The notes under the pieces: model-generated
The model's database searches: none
What the model was told of the DNA's origin: nothing
The model's input: the letters and a program-made list of their open reading frames with translations, nothing else
Shown here: positions 10,378 to 21,655 of the stretch, piece after piece
Position numbering within the stretch: the stretch's first letter is position 1
Layout: the number at the start of each line of letters is the position of its first letter
NCBI GenBank assembly: GCA_023213395.1
Contig: CM041465.1
Span: forward strand, 177,079,741-177,143,740
Length of the DNA stretch: 64,000 nucleotides
Reading direction: 5' to 3'
From: Cycas panzhihuaensis
Taxonomy: Eukaryota; Cycadophyta
Made by a program: the position numbers and the translations under genes

Positions 10378-11997
10378 TTGATACAGAATCCAATGAGAGT
10401 AGCAAGCAAAATCAAAAGAAGTTAAAGAAGGGAAAAAAATTTTCCCTTTCTATATTACTATAAAGCCTTATTTGTACCTTTTGTTTTATTCAAGGTTCTA
10501 TTTAATTTTATCTTAATTCAACCAAACTGCAAGCTGATAGCAGAGTCCCACCCATTCCCTCCTCTTTCCTTAGCGGTTAGGTAGAGACCATGTGTGGGGG
10601 GTCTTTAAATATCATGAGGATTTATTCCTACTAAACTAAGTGTATATGGCCAAACACATGTGCATGAAGTGAAGTAATATAACAATGCTTACACAAGCTT
10701 CAAATAAACCCAACTATAAAAGTGAGTCTCCATGTACCTTTGGGTATACTAGAGGACCCTTATAGGTTCCCATGCCAACCTAGATTAAAAAGCTTATCAG
10801 TCGTATATCCCTTTGTGGTGCACAGGTTAGTAATTAATGCCCAGAAGTTACCATTCATGAACATCTCTATACAGTTGTTAACCTTATGGAGACATGCATT
10901 CCCCCATAGGTATTGCTCTAAGATATTAGGCAGAGTAATAATATTAACCAGAAAGTTTATTAAAGGACCTGTAAATCCAAACAATCCTATATCAGTGTCT
11001 GGTAGGCTCTCTTTGTTCATCTGTATAGCATCCATTATAAAAGTATTCATTACAAAAAAAATCACTCAAACCACTGCAATTTTGAAATAATAAAATAATA
11101 AATTATTAAGACTATTATTCTCTTGAAATAATAAAGTCCAAAATCATTATATGATTACTGTACTTCTAAAAATAAATCCCTAAAGTTTCTAAACATCTGA
11201 ATAGACATGGGTTGAACCAGCAATAGTAATATCACCTAAAGAAAATAGCATACAAACATCATAATCCAATTTCAGTAAACAGCAACATCAAAGTATTGAA
11301 TCTATATAATTCAACTTCTAAGAATCAAAGTTCAACTCCCAGGGATCAAAGTAGTTGAGAATTCTATAATCCAAAATTTAGTATTACATTCATGTCTGAG
11401 CCTTCAGTACAATCTATCTTGTTCAAGTCCATATCAAAGTCAATATTCAATCTAGTATTGTTCTTCTCACTAAGTCAATCTAGTCCACCTCCTTAACCAT
11501 CTTTAAAAATAGAAAAAGGGCAGTATGCAAGGTCACCTTGTTGAATACTTATATGATTTAGATGAAACATGTATGGTTGGACCTAGAACACAAAAAAAAA
11601 AGTCCACAGCTTAAACAATTATTATTAAAATTTATACATCCTATTTTAATCATTGCGTCATATAGGCCAGTCTCCACTAAGTTAGTTTTTATAATTAGTT
11701 TCAAGGTATAACAATACCCAGGTCCCTCATGAGCCTTGTTATAGAAAAATTATTACTAAACCTTACCTACATTATTTCAACGAGCTCTTTACACTTAGGT
11801 AAGTGCACTAGGTGATATTATTTATTATTTTTAGGATCCAACAAGTTATAAATACCTCCTCCCTGTTTACATAATCTCCTACTTCTATATAACCCCTTCT
11901 TTTTATCTCTTTCCCTCTTCTTAAAGTATCATTCTTCTAAGATATCCCACTTCTCAATAACCCTTTCTTTATTTGTTCAACTCTAGATTCAACTTCC
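10378..11997 (+). other. G1 leader, with an open antisense frame
   Basis: A long 5' leader before gag. Parts of 10560-11060 resemble the G2 leader at 14440-14990, so G1 and G2 are related. A 101-codon frame is open on the minus strand at 10760-11065, overlapping a 122-codon plus-strand frame. Its homologue in G2 keeps recognisable residues (such as G-P-x-I-N-F and N-I-L-E-x-Y-L-W) but has stops. I do not recognise either product. Antisense ORFs are known in some plant gypsy lineages, but expression here is not shown. Confidence 0.45.
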
Positions 11998-13855
11998 ATG
12001 TCACCCACATAAGTAGAGTACATCCAAGCATTAGTAACTCATATTGAAAGCTTGTCATTCAGACTAGAGTCACTCGATCATGAAGTTTAGTTTGGGAAAA
12101 TAGCAACTGATTTACAAGCACTCTCCAATAAAGTCACAAGAATGAGACAAAAAATAAAGTAAGAATTGAAGCAAGAAATTCAAGACACTAAACAAATCCT
12201 CTAAGATAGTCTTGACCAAAAATTAGATAGTATACTCTAGATCATCAAATCAAATACGGGCCCATCCACCTCCACACCCCTCCGCCAATCCAAATTACCT
12301 CCAATAATGTGGAATCCATGCCTTCACTTCAACAACATCCACTCCATTATAAGATCATAGTATCAATATTTGATTCAAATCTTAATAGGAATTTTATAAA
12401 AAACTAGATTAGTAAATTGGAATCATACTTCTTCCAGAATCCCATGTCATTGGCAAAATAGTTGATATTTCCATTGATCCATTTAGATGGCAAGGCACAT
12501 CATTAGTTTCAATTATGATAAAAGAAGAACCCGTTAGGCCTAATGTGGGACTTATTTTCCAAAGGATTCTTTAAATAATATGATAACATATGGAACAGTT
12601 CTTTCTTTATTCAACTCACCAAGATTAAACAAACCACATTAGTAGAAGCATACACTAACAAGATCTAGAAATTCCAAAATTGAGTTACCTCTCAACTTAA
12701 TCAACATACCCTGGTTAATATTTATCTTTCATGGCTTAAAGAGTACATCTAGATGTGCTTAAAAGGTAGCACTGTCTACTCTTTAAGGGATGTCATCTCC
12801 ACTGTTAGAGAAATTGAAAATGAATTTGTGATAGAATGTGCCCCCACCTTTAGGGGAGAGCCTAATTAGACTCAATATCCTCATTTTTTAGATTATATGT
12901 AGCAATGCCCTTAAGTAGACTCTATTGTAGAACCTATTCACATCCCATCCATAAAAGCAGATAGTTGATTAAAGGCTAGCTTATGCATCAAATATTCAGA
13001 AAAATAGATCTTAGGCTATACTAAGGTATGCAAGTCAAGGCAGATGGTTTTCATAATTGACCCCAACTTGGAAGATGATTGTAAAATTGAAGAAGAGCCT
13101 ATGCAAGATGATGAGCAATCGCAAGATTTATCACCACCTAATCATCACAATGAAATTTTTCTATTTATTGTTTCCTCTGCTTCCTACCCAAAACCACTCT
13201 AGGTGAAAGGAACCCTTTAAAAAATGCCTATTTTAATATTAATCAATGGTGGTATGTCTTTAAATTTTATTGATATCTTTATATCTCATTAATTAAACTT
13301 TTACATTCTTCCCAAAATTAGATTTGCTTATTCCTTATGCCAGAATAATTAAAAACCTTTATATCCAAATTGACACTTATTAACTCACTTCAAATTTTTA
13401 TGCTCTATTAATAAGATCATACGCCATTCTTGGAGTCCAATGGCTCTAAATTCTAGGAGCATACAGTATGAAAATCCCTTAATAATCATTCTATTTTATT
13501 CAAAGACCACATTAGTCAAAAACATAAATGATATGGAATCCAATCCCCTCTTAATCAAGTCACATCTCCTAAGCAAATGTGTAAGCATTTGAATAAGTGT
13601 TAGCTATATTCTTCAAATCAACAATATCCAACCTAATAGTAACATTCATCCACATGTCCACAAACTCCTCTATAAATACCAATCTTTATTTTCTCCACTT
13701 CCTACAAGCCCCCACCTTTCAAATCATGGTTTTTACCACTCCATTCACTTTAAGAGCCTTCATAATCTCATTAGTCTTTGCCCATATAAAAATTCTTGTT
13801 TTTAAAATAATAAAATTGAGAAAATCACAAATGAGTTGATAAGCATGGGCATCAT
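11998..13855 (+). pseudogene. G1 gag, protease and start of reverse transcriptase
   Basis: Starts at ATG 11998 with a coiled-coil-like gag N-terminus rich in K, E, Q and L (12050-12230). A capsid-like region lies around 12560-12850. A protease-like segment near 13230-13275 reads I-L-I-N-G-G-M-S, where active gypsy elements have D-S-G-S/T, so the catalytic Asp is lost. At 13797-13855 the sequence matches the start of gypsy RT, ending at M-G-I-I just where G2 is inserted. RT resumes at 20271 with the rest of that motif. Stops are frequent, both TAG and TAA. The tandem duplication starts inside this gene at 13242. Confidence 0.75.
13851..13855. repeat. Target-site duplication of G2, left (ATCAT)
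   Basis: ATCAT, repeated at 20266-20270 after the 3' LTR. The same pentamer flanks G2 in the second copy (32255-32259 and 38828-38832). Confidence 0.85.
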
Positions 13856-14242
13856 TATAACATAACCCAATCTTCTTAAGCAGATGAGGTACTAGTATAG
13901 AGAAACCATCCAGGGTTAAGTGTTGATGTTAACTATTTAAGTTTTGTGTGTAGGCCACTAAACCCTCTAATTTTATGTAAGGCCATTAGGTCCACTAATA
14001 AGATTGTGAAAGAGAAATCTTCTTTTGTCTATTTAAGAGTCAAAGATTACTTGTAATGGTACTAATTATTATTTTCTTTTCTAAGTGAAAGTACTTCAGT
14101 ACTCCTTTGGTGCTTTTTTGGTGTCCATCGTGTGAGATACTTCTATAATATTAGACTCCAAAGTTAATAGAAGTACTTTATTTGTTCTTTTAACTCATCC
14201 TCTTTTAGATTTGCAAAGATAATTTCAGGAAGATACACTCCA
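13856..14242 (+). repeat. G2 5' LTR, copy 1 (387 bp)
   Basis: Begins TATAACATAACCC and ends ACACTCCA. A TGTTGATGTTAAC block inside (near 13922) looks like an LTR start but is internal, because the 3' LTR also carries the TATAAC part after its polypurine tract. Confidence 0.85.
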
Positions 14243-14244
14243 AG

Positions 14245-14256
14245 TGGTATCAAAGC
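14245..14256 (+). other. G2 primer-binding site, copy 1
   Basis: TGGTATCAAAGC, two bases after the LTR, close to the initiator tRNA-Met consensus. Confidence 0.8.
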
Positions 14257-15516
14257 AAGGTTTGACGACCCTTTAAAGGCACTCAAGAGTTAAAAAAGGG
14301 AGAATTTTTATTTTTCATTTGGTAACACTTGTAAACCTTCTCATGTACTACTTTCTTTTAGTTTCATCTTTTAGTCATTTTAATTTCTATTCAAGGGTAG
14401 ATTACACTACTTGGCAGCTACCATTTTCTACTCTCTCCCTCCCTCTCCCTGGTTAGATAATTTTACATGATAACTACCTAAATTAAATAAGTAGAGAGCC
14501 TATACTAGGGTCTATAAATATCATAAGTATCTATTATTTTGGGCTAAGTGTACTATGGATTTTCCTCCCTTATGTGAAGGAATTTAGTGAAGTTTGTTGA
14601 ACCAAGCCTTAAACAGAACTTGACTTTAGAACCAAGCCTCCACATACCCTTAGGTATATAGGAGAACCTTGATAAGCTCCCTACCCATCTTAGAATAGGT
14701 AAACTTCAAGTTGGTTGTCCTTTGAGGTGTACACATTAGCAATTGGCACTTAAAAGCTACTCTATATAAAAAATTTTACATAGTTGTAGACCCTACAGAA
14801 ACAATCTTTCCTCCATAGATAATACTCTAAGATATTGAGCTGAGCTACAATAATAGTAGAGAAGTTTATCATAGGGCCTATAGAGCTAAGCACTCTCTAT
14901 GTTAGAGTCTAATAGGTCTCCTTTGATTTAAAGTGCCACTCACATAGAGAAATTGAGTCTATTAAATTGTTGTTGTACATGCGTCACTGAAAATGCAAAC
15001 CTAAAATAATAAGGCCATAACTTTATCTGTACTTATTAGAATAAAAAATGACCTAGACTGTTGAACTTATCGCTAACAAAAATAAGTTTATGACCAAAAA
15101 ATTTATGGTTAAAATTCATACATCTTGATTTGATTAGCATCATATTTTAATTAGTGCATCATACTAATTAGTTTGCACTAGGTCAATTTTTATATTCTAT
15201 TTTAGGTATAGCAACACCTGGATTACTGGTAGGCCTTGTCGCTAAATTACACCCCTACAACTCACCTATCCTAATTTATTAAGCCTTTCACGCTTGCCCA
15301 AGTGCACTAGTTGATTTTTTTACCTAAATTCTGGGGTCAATAGGCTATAAACACCCCAAGCCCCATCCCCACCCCCTTATCCTTTATGTATCACGTCTTC
15401 TTCTTAAGACATTCCCTATTTCTTAAAAGCCCATTCTTTCTTGTTATTCCATATTTTGTAGATTTCTCTTTCTTCCTGCTAAGTCCCACTTCTTTAAAAC
15501 TCATTCTATATTTCTC
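14257..15516 (+). other. G2 leader, copy 1
   Basis: No sense coding frame. Contains a CT-rich stretch near 14430-14450 and a segment near 14640-14990 homologous to the G1 leader, including the degenerate antisense frame noted there. Confidence 0.55.
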
Positions 15517-16230
15517 ATGGCATGTTCACAAGGATAAAGGATCTCTTCACTAGAAACCAAGCTTGAAGCTTTTCGATAAGAGATGAAGGTTGAGTTAGCC
15601 AACCTTCCTTCCAAGGTAGAATTCTTAGCACTGGTCAATCAATTAATTCAGTCCAATTCTAATAGCACTGGAGCATTGAATATGATGGCCAACTCTCCTC
15701 CTCCTCACCTTCTACAAGTGAATAATATAACACAGGGAGGCCATTCACATAGGTAGTAGTTGCTCCACAAATGAAGAAGACTAGCTATTATATGCCTCTA
15801 TCCATATGGATGGAAAAGCTCATCACTAGTTTACTTAGTTAAAAAAGAATACCCTTTGAATTAAACATGGTTACACTTCACAAATTATTTCGTTAAGTAA
15901 TCTGAGGACACTTGAAGCCAACCATACTTTACTCAATTGACACGATTCAAAAAACCATCATTTATAGAGGTCTTTACAAATGAATTTCAAGCATTATACA
16001 ATTAGTCCCCTCAAATCCAAGGCTTGGATAAACAAACCTTGATCAGCATTTATATAGTAAGCCTCTAGAATTGTATTCAGATGTGCCTCAAGACATCGTC
16101 CGTAAGATGTCACAAGGAAGCTATCAAAATGGCTCAAACAGTGAAAGAAAAATTTGTGGCTAAAAGACCCTTATACACTTGATAGGATAACCCATAGTTC
16201 TTATGATCCCATCAATCAGGCTTTGAATAA
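15517..16230 (+). pseudogene. G2 gag, copy 1
   Basis: From ATG 15517. The N-terminus is a coiled-coil-like stretch (L-E-T-K-L-E-A-F-R, then M-K-V-E-L-A-N-L). The capsid core near 15930-16150 has the gypsy pattern F-x-Q-L-T, later V-F-T-N-E-F-Q-A-L, Q-T-L-I-S-I-Y and L-K-T-S-S-V-R ending in E-A-I-K-M-A, matching the retrotransposon gag fold seen in plant chromoviruses. Several stops (TAG, TAA) interrupt it. In the parent it would form the particle. Confidence 0.75.
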
Positions 16231-16452
16231 CCTCAACCCTATTTTAATGAGACAACTCAACCATAAGTACATTTCCAATGTCCCAAACCATGAGTTGATG
16301 ATGTAACTCATCGTGCAATAGATCAACATGCCAAAGACTCCTCACCAAAAAGAGTCTAAATATTATAGCTAGAAGCATAACATTGAATAGAGATTAGCCT
16401 CTATGTTCAATACTTAAAAAAGTGGACTGTTGAACATGGTCACATTTGTAAA

Positions 16453-19400
16453 GTGAGGTGTATAGTCTTTTCTATTGACCCTACCTTATCCCCTGATGAA
16501 TATTCAAAGTTTGATTCAAAACATAAGGCTAATGATGACTTCTCAGAAGATCCCACCCTTGAGCCTCAACCTGAAGTATCCGTCTTAGTTGTAGCCTCCT
16601 CCTCTTATCCTAAACAGTTACGAGTTAAGGGCATCCTCCATAAAACTCTAATGTTAATCCTAATTCCCTAAACTTTATTGACATTTCATTTGCTCGATAG
16701 TTAAACCTTTATATTATCCCAAAAACTGGCTTTACTTGCTCCCTATTAGAGTACTAGAAGCTCCACTATATTGGTGTCATAAGAAACCTACATGTCTAGA
16801 TTGGCATCTTAGATTTCTTCACATTATCAATAGGAGAATTTAACATTATATTAGAAATTTAGTGGCTACAAACCTTAGGGACTTATAGTACCAACTCCTC
16901 CTCAATCCATCCTTTTATATTGTTCAAGGACCAAATGGAAGAAACACAAACTCTATGAGTTACAGTCCCACCAAACTGATTAGTTTTGCTAGCTTGTATA
17001 ACAAGACACCTTCAATCCAACCTTGGTTATATCATTTGTCTTAAAAACATTCAAGTTGGCCCTCAAATCTACCCATGCATCCAAGATATCATTACTAAAT
17101 ATGAGTAAGTATTTACTCCCCTTCCTACCACTACTCTACTTGACCATGGTTTCTTTCATACTATCAAGCTCCAATCCAATCACGATCCAATTAGCTTGCA
17201 CCCATATAGAAATTCATACTTTCAAAAAAATAAAATCAAGAAAATCACTACTAAACTAATGGATATAGGAATAATCCAACCAAGAAAAAGCCCATATGCA
17301 ACCCTAATTATCTTGGTTAGGAAAAGAGATGGATCATTTTTCCCTTGTGTGGACTATAGGGAACTTAATAAAAATATCATAAAAAATAAGTTCCCCACTC
17401 TGAGAATAGATGATATGTTAGATGAAATCTACTGAGCCTCAATCTTTTCTAGGCTAGATTTACAATCTAGATATTATTATATCCCAGTTGCTCTAAAGGA
17501 CTATAATAAAATGACTTTTTAGAATATATCATGGCTATTTATAGTTCTATGTGATGCCTTTCAGCCTTTGTAATGCACCTCCACCTTTCAAGCACTCATG
17601 AATAGGATATTTGGCCTCCACCTTTAAAATTTTGTTATTGTCTTCTTTAATGATATCCTTATTTATAGTTCCTACTTAGACCATCACATTCAGCATCTTG
17701 AGATTATTTTCCAAATATTACAGCAACACCAATTATATTCCAAACTTTATAAGTGCGAGTTTAGGAAAACAGAACTTTAGTTATCACTACTTGGCCAACA
17801 CCAACTAATCTCACATAATTGTAAACTTTCCTTGGCGTCATAGGATTCTATCATCTTTTTGTGTGAAACTACGCATCCCTCATAACTCCACTAATCAACT
17901 TACTCTGTAAAGACTCCTTTTAATATTCTTTAGAGGTTGAAGTTGCCTTCTCCTATCTCAAGGTCATAAAAACCTCTAGCCTAGTCCTTGCCACTCTTGA
18001 TTTTAGCCAACCATTCTAACTTGAATATGACACATCAAAATTTGGCTTGATCACAATTCTCATGTAAGACTACCCTCCAATTACATTTAAATTCTGAAAA
18101 CTGAAAAATCATAAACTTTAACTTTCTACATACCGTAAGGAAAACAAAACCATCTTACATGTTGTGGATGTGTGGTATCAATATCTCTTCGTATCAAAAG
18201 TTCTTATCCTTACAAACCACTAAAGCCTCCTTAGCCTATTAGGTTAGCCAATTTTGTTTAAAGAATAAGTTAAATAGATAAATTACCTATAGGTCTTTGA
18301 CTTTATAATCTCTTATAAAAAAGACAGGCAATGTAGCATTAGATGTCTTTTCTCACCTACACCTTGATTCTAGTACCCCCACCTGTGGTATTCATAGTAT
18401 ATCAAAGCCCCACCCCATTTGGTTTAATGAATTATACGCCAAAAATTAATCTTATCTTGATTACACTCGCTTGAGTGAAAAATCTCTCACCTAAAAATGT
18501 TGGTCACCCGACAACAACTGTTGTTACTTAGAAATCATATTTTTATACATCGATCCTCCTTAATCATCTCTTGTATTTTAACATAGTACCATTCCACTCC
18601 CATAAGGGCCACTCAAGATTTAATAAAACCTATCAATGTATTCATATAGATTTCTTTTGTCCCTACATGAAACCTACCATCTTCACATTTGTATGAGAGT
18701 GCGACATTTGTCAATAGAACAAGGTGGATACCAAATCCCTACCAAGTCTTCTCTAGCCACTGCACATTCCGTAAGGCAAATGGCAGGACACTACCATGGA
18801 TTCTATCACTAGTTTGCCTATGTTTATTAATTTTCACTCTATTTGGGTAGTCATTGATAGATTAACTAAGAATTCAAACTTCCTTACAATTCACCCCTCG
18901 TATACATCTTCCCATCTTGTTGACATGTGCATCCAATTTATTTTTCACCTTTATAGATTTCTCTCCACCATCACGTGTGATCGCAACCCCAAGTTCATTA
19001 ACTCCTTTTAGCAAGAACTCTTTAAAGCCATAGGAACCTTATTCAACATGAGTTTCACTTACTATCTTCAAACAAATGGTTAATCTAAGGTTTTGTATAA
19101 AACTTTAGAAATTTACCTTCATTGTTTGGTCTCCTAATACTAAGCTGAGTGGACCTCCTAGCTTTCCTTAGTAGAATATTGGTACAACCCATCTCACCAT
19201 TCAGTCATTAGTATGTCCCTATTTTTGGCCTTATATAGTTATCACTCCCCTTTATATCATACCTTAGTGACTAATTCTCAGACTACCTTAGCCCAATAAA
19301 ATTTTTAGGAGATGGACCAAATCCTCCATAGCCTTAAGCAAAACCTAGCTACTGCATGCAATCGCATGAAGCAACTTATCAACTGCCACAAGTCCAATCA

Positions 19401-19840
19401 ATCATTTGACATTGGAGATCTCATGTTCCTCCACCTCCAACCATACAAATAATAATCTCTTAAGTTCCATCAAGGCCATAAGTAAATCCCACATTATTAT
19501 GATCCATATAAAGCCCTCCAAAAGATTAGTAAAGTTGCCTATGCACTTGACCTTTATCTAGACACCAATATCCATAATATATTTGATGTCTCTTACCTAA
19601 AAAAAAAATCAGTAGAAAAGTTACACCTCACACCACCCTACTAATTCTTAATAATGAACAACACCTCATAGTCCTACCAAACCAAATCCTTGCCAGTTGT
19701 CAGCACCGACTCTAGAATCACACCATTTCTAAGCATCCAATACAATGGTTTTATCATGATGTAGATGAAGCAACTTAGGAATCTAAAGAGTTTGTCCAAT
19801 AACACCCTCATCTCTAATGCTTTAGAGGCTCACCATCTTA
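16453..19840 (+). pseudogene. G2 pol, copy 1: protease, RT, RNase H, integrase
   Basis: Protease: an L-R-V-K-G-I-L lead-in near 16615, but a 15-bp deletion relative to copy 2 has removed the active-site triplet region near 16665. RT: G-I-I-Q-P-R-K-S-P-Y near 17270, V-D-Y-R-E-L-N near 17350 and F-F-N-D-I-L at 17643, where the first catalytic Asp of F-F-D-D is now Asn. RNase H remnant near 18020-18240. Integrase: W-Q-D-T-T-M-D-S near 18781 and C-D-R-N-P-K-F near 18975; the third acidic residue is lost (Lys after a stop, near 19080). After the integrase a weak D-V-S-Y-L-K motif near 19590 and A-L-E near 19820 recall the linker and end of a chromodomain. Stops and frameshifts are many. Confidence 0.8.
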
Positions 19841-19852
19841 GAGGTAGGGACC
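19841..19852 (+). other. G2 polypurine tract, copy 1
   Basis: GAGGTAGGGACC directly before the 3' LTR; copy 2 has the parallel AGGTGGGGACC. Confidence 0.7.
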
Positions 19853-20265
19853 TATAACATAACTCCATTTTCTTAAGTAAATGAGACACTAATATAGAGA
19901 AACCATCTAGGGTTAAGTGTTGATGTTAACTATTAAGTTTTATACATGAATTACTAAGCCCTCTAATGATATATAAGGTTATTAGGGCCACCAATGATAT
20001 GTAAGGCCATTAAGGCCACCAATAGAATTATGGAAGAGAGAACCTCTTTTGTCTATTTAAGGGTCAAAGATTGCTTATAATGGTACTGATTATTATTTCC
20101 TTTTCTAAGAGAAAGTACTTCGATGCTCCTTTGGTACTATTTTAGTATCCATTGTGTGAGTTGTTATGTAATATTGGATGCCAAAGTTAATAAAAGTGTT
20201 TTTTTTATTCTTTCAACTTATTCTCCTTTAAATTCACAAGGATAATTTTAGGAAGATACACTCTA
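19853..20265 (+). repeat. G2 3' LTR, copy 1 (413 bp)
   Basis: Begins TATAACATAACTCC and ends ACACTCTA. It has an internal 'ATGATATATAAGG...' segment repeated in tandem near 19965-20010 (GGCCACCAATGATATGTAAGG) that the 5' LTR has only once, which explains its extra length. Confidence 0.85.
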
Positions 20266-20270
20266 ATCAT
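20266..20270. repeat. Target-site duplication of G2, right (ATCAT)
   Basis: Matches 13851-13855. G1 coding sequence resumes directly after it. Confidence 0.85.
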
Positions 20271-21655
20271 CCAACTCAGTAAAAACCCTTACACTACACC
20301 TATCAACCTAGTTAGGAGAAAAAATGGGTCTTTTTGCCTTTGTGTTAATTATCATGAACTTAATATGATCATGATCAAGAATAAATTCACTAGACCTTGA
20401 ATTGATAAATGCTTAATGAGATATATAGGGCTATGATTCTTTTGAAACTGGACTTTTAATTTAGTTACTACCAAATTCCTATCATCCTAGGAGATCACCC
20501 CAAAGTTGCTTTTTACATACAACATAAGTACTTTGAATTTCAAGTAATGTATTTCAATCTTTGCAATGTTGTAGAAATATTTCAAGCCTTGACGAAAAAG
20601 CTCTTTACACCATATCTTTGAAATTTTTACTTTTTTTTTTAAATAATATCTTTGTGTATAGCCTGAATTTACAGACTCACCTTTGACATCTAGAGACCAT
20701 TTTTTAGATCATCGATCATCATAATCTCTATGCCAAGTTATCCAAATGTAAGTTTGGAAAATTTGAGCTTTAATATTTAGGCCATATCATTTCATCAAAT
20801 GGAGTCTAACTTGACCTGAATAAAATTTCTATCATCACTACCTAACCAGAACCCAAAAATCTCACCTAGCGCAAAGCTTTCTTAGGTCCCATAAGGTTCT
20901 ATTACTAGATTGTTTGAAACCATACTTATATTGCTGCCTTGCTAATAAACCTACTTTGAAAAGATGCCTTTGTATGGTCTTCAAAGGTAGATTTAGCCTT
21001 CAATAAGTTTAAGGTTGTCATGACTTCTACCCCTCTTTTAGCTACCCCCAAATTCTCACAAACCTTCCAATTAGAGTGTGATGTCTTAGGTTCTAATTTA
21101 GGTGTTGTTATTAAATAATACCTTCACCCCATAGCATTTGAAAGTAAGAAATTCAAGGATCATGAATATCACTTATCCACATATCGCATTGTCAAAAAGT
21201 GGTGCCAATATTTTTGGGACTCCAAATTCACTATCTCAACTGACTAAAATAACCTTTGTTACCTACTCGACCAACCAACCCTCTCTGAGAAGTAGGCAAA
21301 ATGGATTGATCGCTTGCATGCCTTTGATTTTAAGATCTCATATAAGAAGGGAAAAGGAAAAGTTGTTGATGCCCTCTTCCATCTTCCAATAGACACTCCC
21401 CCTACTAAACTAGCCATCCATGAAATCTATATCCCCAAACTATTACTGTTAACATACCTAATAAGTAAGAATAATGCAGAATAATATTTTGTCAAATGGA
21501 CCTCCAAAGTCCACTCCCAAAAAGACTAGTCTTTACATAATTCCCAACTATTATATCAAAATCATATATTTGTCCACCCCAATTTATCATTTATCCCAAG
21601 AATTCTATATGAATACCATTCCACTCCCCTTAGTGGCCACGTAGGAAAACATCGC
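20271..21655 (+). pseudogene. G1 pol, right part, copy 1: RT, RNase H, start of integrase
   Basis: Picks up the G1 RT where G2 interrupted it: P-T-N-P-Y-type start, then L-V-R-R-K-N-G-S near 20310 and N-Y-H-E-L-N near 20345. RT is heavily decayed to about 20800. The RNase H is clearer: H-P-I-A-F-E-S-K-K-F near 21127, L-S-T-Y near 21173 and Y-K-K-G-K-G-K-V-V-D-A-L near 21340-21375. An integrase zinc-binding start follows, with Y-E-Y-H-S-T-P-L-S-G-H near 21610-21640. The rest of the integrase is missing: PLE sequence takes over at about 21656. Confidence 0.78.

Larger units (their letters stand above)
13856..20265 (+). mobile_element. Gypsy element G2, copy 1 (6.4 kb, chromovirus-like)
   Basis: A complete LTR element in structure: 5' LTR, primer-binding site, leader, gag, protease, RT, RNase H, integrase, polypurine tract and 3' LTR. 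It is inserted in the RT coding region of G1 with a 5-bp duplication. RT before integrase places it in Ty3/gypsy. An incomplete C-terminal region after integrase suggests a chromovirus. Both LTRs begin TATAACATAAC instead of TG. All coding domains are broken. Confidence 0.88.

Noticed and set aside
13920-14242. LTR start of G2 at TGTTGATGTTAAC
   Set aside because: It looks canonical, but the 66 bases before it (from TATAAC) are also in the 3' LTR after the polypurine tract, and the ATCAT duplication abuts TATAAC.
21138-21392. Separate gene of 84 codons
   Set aside because: It is an out-of-frame shadow of the G1 RNase H, whose true frame shows the Y-K-K-G-K-G motif.
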